Shown here piece by piece: positions 7,922-14,500 of a DNA stretch of 22,243 bases. The first letter of the stretch is position 1, and every line of letters begins with the position of its first letter. Origin of the DNA: a virus; IMG/VR virus record IMGVR_UViG_3300044646_000052, positions 1 to 22,243 of that record. The stretch is one strand, 5' to 3'. The notes under the pieces are model-generated. The model was given only the letters and a program-made list of their open reading frames with translations. It made no database searches and was not told the origin of the DNA. Both the position numbers and the translations under genes were made by a program.

Positions 7922-8562
7922 TATACCTCTTCCAAACTTATTGATACATTCCAGTAGTCAAAGTTTGCTCCTCGTTTTTCAACAGAGTATGAAAAATCAC
8001 TAATAAACATTTCTATTAACTGATTATATTGTCCTAGGTGATCATATGGGTCTGGAGTTCCTTTAAATATTCCTTTTCTGTCGTATGCAAGAAATACCCA
8101 GAACGAACCTTTGTGAGAGTCATACCATTCAAGCATGTCTGCTCCACCTGCTCCGCCATCTGTTGTGTATGACTTAACTGATGACAGTCCAGTGGCAACA
8201 TCAAAATGCGGGACGTTTGCATGAGATCTTGATGGAATCATTTCCCAACTTGTTCTTAACTGAAGTTTATCTGCAATATGATATGAACGCATACGACCAT
8301 TGATCATTCTTTCCCGCTTTTCAATACGCTCTTGTGAAAACTCAATTGGCTGCCTATTGTCATCTGTAATCAACAAAAATTGATCTAGCAATGTATCATC
8401 TTCAACAACTTCTGGATCTACCCCGACTTCATATCCATATGGTATGTATAGGCCGTCTTGAAGGGTTCCAGAGTTTTCTGACCAAAGCATACCGCTGGGT
8501 CTGTTATATTTTTTACGACCCTGCATGTATACAACTCTAGGGTCTAACTCATCTTCTGCCAT
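7921..8562 (-). CDS. Distal tail-like minor tail protein
   Basis: This 213-aa protein lies directly between the tape measure and hub genes, the place of the distal tail (Dit) protein in siphophages. The C-terminal half (KGSFWVFLAYDRKGIF ... YNQLIEMFISDFSYSVEKRG ... FDYWNVSISLEEV) has the strand pattern of a Dit-type ring-forming domain that ends by describing its own coordinate frame, as many first minor tail proteins of actinophages do. The start ATG 8562 lies 14 bases inside the end of the tape measure gene and is preceded by GAGGGGTG. It is expected to form the ring that joins tail tube and hub. It lacks cysteines and enzyme motifs. The identification rests mainly on gene order. Confidence 0.68.
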   Translation of the reverse strand: MAEDELDPRVVYMQGRKKYNRPSGMLWSENSGTLQDGLYIPYGYEVGVDPEVVEDDTLLDQFLLITDDNRQPIEFSQERIEKRERMINGRMRSYHIADKLQLRTSWEMIPSRSHANVPHFDVATGLSSVKSYTTDGGAGGADMLEWYDSHKGSFWVFLAYDRKGIFKGTPDPYDHLGQYNQLIEMFISDFSYSVEKRGANFDYWNVSISLEEV

Positions 8563-11500
8563 TTAGCGACACCCCTCTAATTCTTCTATCATCAACCTGT
8601 TTAATTGTTGCCATAACTGCTTGTGCAATATCATTAGGATTTGCATCAGTCTTAGCATTAACAGTTAATGTATATGTATTATTATACACTGATCCGCCAA
8701 CCGATTGTCCATTATTTATTGCTTTCATGGTATCAATACCATGGGCATCTACGGCATACTTGCTCATAATAAACTCTCCTGGGCTAAGCATTGCTGGAAC
8801 TGTGTCTGTACCCTTAGCAAATCCACCCATAGCAAATCGCATTGGGTTAATAAGTCCACCCTTTGAGAGGATTTGCATAGTTCCTCCGCCACCGCCACCA
8901 CCAACTGTTGCATCAGCACCAGGAAGTTTAACTGTAGTTCCAGACCAAATCATATTTCCACCCTGATACTTAGGATCAGTTTTAAATTTAGGGTTTAGTT
9001 TATATAATTCTGCTAAAGTCATGTCGTTGTCTTTTGCAATATCCCACAAGGTATCTCCTGGCTTTACAACATATTTTGTTGTAGATGGTGTTGTAACTGG
9101 CGTAGTTGCTCCAACTATTGGATCATCAACCTTGTTGCCCTGTTTGATGCAATCATTTCCTACTAAGTTATACCCTTCAGGACATACTGTTTTTGTTGGA
9201 CCTTCTTTAACACAGTCATTTCCTACTAAGTTATATCCTTCAGGACATATTGTTTTTTTCTCTGCTTCTTTTACGCAATTATTTCCAACTAGTGTATGGC
9301 CATCAGGACAAATTACTTCTGTTGTTCCTTCCTTAACACACTTATCTCCGACCTGCTTAAAGCCAGCAGGGCATACAATGACTGTTGCCCCTTTCATTAC
9401 ACAATTTGTTCCATCAAATTCATAGCCTTCTGGGCATGTTACCTTTTGTTGTGGAGTTATGGGATCAGTGTTTACCTTTTGTTCTTGGTAGGCCTTAATA
9501 AGGCTTCCCTGAACGTTTAGTGCATCTTGCATTGACTTAATAAATTGAGCACTTGATATTCTTGCAAGGTCAACGGCATTTTTAATTGCTTCCCATTGCT
9601 CTCTAGTTTTTCCTAGCGTAGTTAATCCTTCTATTGCATTTTCTAGTGCAAGTTCGTTTAGCCTTAGAGTTTCTCTGTTTGGCTCAAGACTCTTTTGTTC
9701 AATCTCATAAATTTGATCTTGTAATTCTTTAATCTTTGTTTCAATTTCAATTCTACTTCTTCCATCTTCTGCTCTTAATTGTGAAAGTTCGTATTCTCTA
9801 GACTGCTCCAAAGCCTCTTTTTGTTTTGTAATATTGTCTGCAGCCTGCTGGGCTCTCATTTCTTGAGCAGCACGAGCAGCAGCAGCAATGTCTCCAGATG
9901 TTAGAGCCTCTGCAAGGGTGAGTTGGCCTTTTTGTTGCTGAGAAACTGAGGCATTGGCTTTTTCAATTTGATCAAGAGCCTCAAGCCTTTTATCGTATTG
10001 TTCATTAACCTTTTCTTCTTGGTCTTCAATTTCTTTTAATCCAATTTCTTGTATTCTTATTTCTTCTTGTGCTAAGGCAATTTTTTCTTCTGCTTCTTTA
10101 ATTGCATCATTTAACGCCTTGTTGTCAATATTAAATCTAAGTCTAAGGGCTGTTTCTTTTACATCAAAAGATTCCATTGCGTTACTAAATCCAGTGTCAA
10201 ATATTTCTTGCATTCCCTCTATTGTTAATAGTTTAATTTTTAATTTATTGTTTGCATCTTTCATTAAAAGGGTTAATAGATCATCAAATGCTTTTCTAGA
10301 GCCTGGCAAATCAAAGCCTACTCTTATTGCATCCATTAACTCTGAACTATTAACAATTGCCTCTATTTGTTCTGCACTAAACTGACCCATAATTTTTACT
10401 AATTCGCTATATGCTTTTGCCTCATTTTTTAATTCTTGTGCTTTTGAAATATTTGCTGTTTTAGCAGCAAGTTTTTCTTGTTCTTTTGTTGCTGCCTTTG
10501 CTGCTGAAGTAATCTTTTTAAGTTGCTTATCTGATAGTTTGCTATTGGCAATAGCAGCAGCAGTTGAAGAATCTGCAACCATTTCTAAAGCAAGAGATCC
10601 TTCTACTCCAGCAGCCTGAAGCCTTTGAAGAGCGCTATTTTGATTTCCAATATTTTTGACCATTCTGTCTTGTGTGCTAACAAAATCTCCAAGGGCAATA
10701 GACTGAAGGGCATCTCCAATACTCTTGGCTCCGTCTTTTAATGCTACAATTTCACCGTTTTTAAACTTAAATAATTTATTTTTTTGTTTTTCAAATTCAT
10801 CTGGATCCATTCCAACAATAAGTTCGATTAGGTCTTCTCCTGCTCCTAGTCGTCTCATATCATTTTCAATACCGCTGAAAACTTCAATAGTTTTTTTACC
10901 ACCGAATATCTTGTTTAATGATTTAAACGAAGCATCAAAACCCTTAGTAACCTTTATGGTATTTTTGCGAACATCTCTTAGTTTCTTTAATAGTTCGTCT
11001 AGTTCTGAGGCATCTGGACCCTTTTTGTCTTTAGGATCTCCTACAATTGGAGGAATAACTGTTGCTGGCGGTGGAGTAAAACCTTTTGCAAGGTAACTAG
11101 CAGTAGCACTTTGAGTTGAAAGACCCTTACCAGCAAAAGCAGTATTTGCAGCAGCAATAACATTTGGATCTCCCTTTCCTACTAAATAATTTACAACTAA
11201 ATTTTTATTAATTGTTTGCTCTCCTTCAGAAAGTTCTTTCCAATTATCTTTAATTGGGCCGAAAATTGCTGGATTTGTTCCTGCTAGAGTAGTAATAAGT
11301 TGAAAGTCTAACGTTTCAGGAAGTGGAGCAATTGCACTTAGTGCATCTGTTGCAACCTTGAGTTGGGCTACACCATTTGTTGTTAGGTTTAAAGTTACGT
11401 CGTACTGTGGCAAAAATCTTTGCAAAGCCTTAACTGCTTCTAAATCTTTATCAAAATCTACCTTGTTTGTGTTTATGTATTCTAGCATTACGCCTATTGT

Positions 11501-14500
11501 TGTTGGTTTTGCGTTGGTGCTTGATAACAATGAGAATAAGGAATTTGTATTAGCAAAACCCTGTTCATTTATTAATAAATTAATTTGTGCAGGTATCGAT
11601 TTGTTTTCTGAGGCTGCTTGTAATATTTTTGTAATTACCGTTGGCTTTAAATCTCCAGAAATAATTCCAAGTTGTAAGTTTGTTTTAAATGTACTTTTCC
11701 CTAATAGTGCAAGTTCTTCCTTTGCTTGCTTGACTTGTGTTTTAACTGCATCAGATTGTTTTGCATACAACACATCTAGAGATGCACTAACTGCGTTTGA
11801 AAAATCTTTTTCTGACATACCAGATGCCAAATTTCTTATTTTTATAAGTGTATTTTGATTTGCTATATTTAAATCATTTATTTTGTTTTTTCTTTCTTCT
11901 TCAAAGGCCAATGCTTCTTTGTCTGTTTTTGCATTTTTTATTTTTAATTCATATTGTTTATTTAATGAGTCTACAGACATTTGATTTCGACTCAACTCTT
12001 CAGCGCCAAGTTGTACTGCTGCTGAGTTAAGTTCTTGATTCCTTGCTATAGTTTCTCTAATAGCAAATCCACCTGGGTCCATTGGTAGCCAGTCCATAAC
12101 TTTTTTCCAAACTGGCATCGAATTCTCTACTGCTCTCATGCTGGCACCAGCCAGTGCAGCCTCAAAGGCATCTTCTACATTTACTAATGAATCCGACTTT
12201 ATGTTTAACAAAATAGACAATGGGTCTTCTAATATATTTTCACCATCAGGTCCTAAAAGTGTAACAAGATTTCCAGCAATTTGTGCTGGAATAGTGTAGT
12301 CTTGTAGTTTTTCTCCAAGGGCGGAAGCAATGTCTTTTGCTTGATCGCTTGTTATAACTCCCTGCATAACTGCTTGAGCAAGACCTGTAGATACATTTTT
12401 TGCAATTGTTTTTTCATCAATACCAGCAGCAACTTGTTTGTCAATATCAGACATAAGGGTTTTACCATAGTCGCTTTGAAGAATTGTTTGTCCAGATCTT
12501 CTTTGTGCTTCCGATGTTCCAGAAACAAGAGTTTCTCTTTTCCTTTGTGCTTCTTCTGTTGCACTAACCGTTCCAGTAACAAGAGATAGCGCTTTAACTT
12601 TGTCAGAGCCCATACTTACTGCTTTAGCAAATTCAATTCCTTCGGTTCGTGCATTTTCTATACTCTTTTTAAACATATAGATTGTGCCAACAATTGCTCC
12701 TATAGCAACAGTTGCTAATCCCATTGCGCTTGAAAGCAATGGCAAAATCATAGAAAGACCCATCAATGGCATCATCAACTTTTGCATTGTCTCTCCAATT
12801 GTTCCTGGAATCATTGATCCCATCATTGCTATACCAGCAATACCCATTGCTGCGCCACCGAAACCCATACCAGGCCTTGGACCTTTTGGTCCTGACCCAT
12901 CTGCTGCTGCTTTTGCTGCTGCTTTATCTGCCCTTGCTGCAGCCCTTGCATCTCTTTTTGCATTAAATTTTTCAAGAACCTTTCCTGCTACAGTGCTTTT
13001 TTGAACATTTTGTGTTGCCTTTTGCATTGCTTTTGAAAAAGCCGATACTGGTGCTGACATATCTTTAGTCAATTTAAGTAGTGGTTTACCTGCTGCAGCA
13101 CGTGTGTCATTTTGTCTTCTTTGAGATCTCTGAGAAGCCGTTGGCGCAACTGTTCCATATCTCTTTTTTGCATCAGCCTCAGCCATTGCCTTTGCTTTGG
13201 CTTCTTTTTCTGCTTTTATTTCTGCTGCACGTTCTGTTAGTCTTGGGTTAATTACGGTTTCAGCATCTGCCCGTCCTCGGATACTTGTTACATTTCGAAT
13301 ATTGCCTGATTGGGCTTTTGATGTTGTTCTAGTGTCACTAGGTTTTGCAGTTTTTACGTTGCTGCGTCTTCTTTGTGTTTTTGGCTTTGTTGCTTTTCCA
13401 TCTTCATCAACAGAAATTTCGTTAGGCTTTATAGCAATTGAGCGATGCTTATGAAATAGAGGTCTCCAGTCTCTTACATTTGCACCTTCATTTATTCTAC
13501 GAAGAATATCTAAGTACGCTGGTCTTAGTGGATCATTTAATGGAATTTTTTGTACAAATTTTTCTGCATTTGCCTGAATCCTTTTAATTTCTTTTTTCAT
13601 GTCAGCATCATACTGATCTGCAGTATAGTTTGTTTGATTTATCTTTTTTTGAGTTTCATTAGCAAACCAGTTTGGTGAATTTTTTGCTTGTGATCCTGGA
13701 ACACCCTGCAAGTTTCGTTCTGCCATTTCGTACATTGATGGCATTTTATCTGATAAGACTCTTAGTCCATCTTTAGTAACAGATGTAGCCTTATCGAATA
13801 CTCCAGCAGTTCCAACATCTGTTAATCTATTTCCTCCAAGATTTCCCATTTTAAGATCTTTATCACCACGAATGGCCGAAGCAACAAGTTGTCTAAAGTA
13901 TTGGTCTCTGCTAAAGGTCTTTGGCATTTTCTTTTCATCAAACCTGGCATCATACTTAGACTCTAAAACAATTATTTTTCTTTTGCCTTCTGGATCTGAA
14001 GGATCAATCATTGTGCTAATTTTTTGTTCTGGTGTATCAAGACCGTGTACTTGCCTTGCAAAATCAGTTGCTTTCTTTTCTGCTAGAGCGTCTAGTTCGC
14101 TCATCATTGGCTTTACAAATACTTTTCCATTTGGACCGTCGTATAGTCCGCCTACTCCAGGAACATCAAAACTAAACCCAGTTGTTGGGGCAATCAGTTT
14201 TCCAAAATTAGTTGGCGGTAGTTTGCCAGACTCTGTTTTTGCTGCAAGATCTGCCGTTTTCTTTAGCAGTTGCTGGTCTGTTTGATTAAATCTTTGTCTT
14301 GGATCGGATTCTGCAACTCTTTCAACAAGAACTCCCTTATCTTTTGGATAAAGATCTGCAAACGACTTTAGTCCTCCCTGAGAGTAAGCACCTATTCTTT
14401 CTTTACCTCTATACTCTAAGCCAGCATCGACCAAGTGTGCTTGATATATTCTGTCTGCTGGAACTCCAAGTCTTTTTTGATTCTCTATTTGATATCTAGC

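Noticed and set aside
9131-9445. Regular 63-bp spacing that could suggest a CRISPR-like or iteron array.
   Set aside because: The units are in frame, differ by codon-like substitutions, keep cysteines and glycines, and have no spacers; they are protein repeats.
12352-12582. A 76-codon minus-strand frame within the tape measure gene.
   Set aside because: It is a shifted-frame shadow of the tape measure coding sequence with Lys/Leu-rich low-complexity product and no start signal.
12766-12966. Leu-rich plus-strand frame that could look like a membrane protein.
   Set aside because: It is the antisense of the Ala-rich and Met/Gly-rich hydrophobic region of the tape measure protein; the apparent membrane segments are a by-product.
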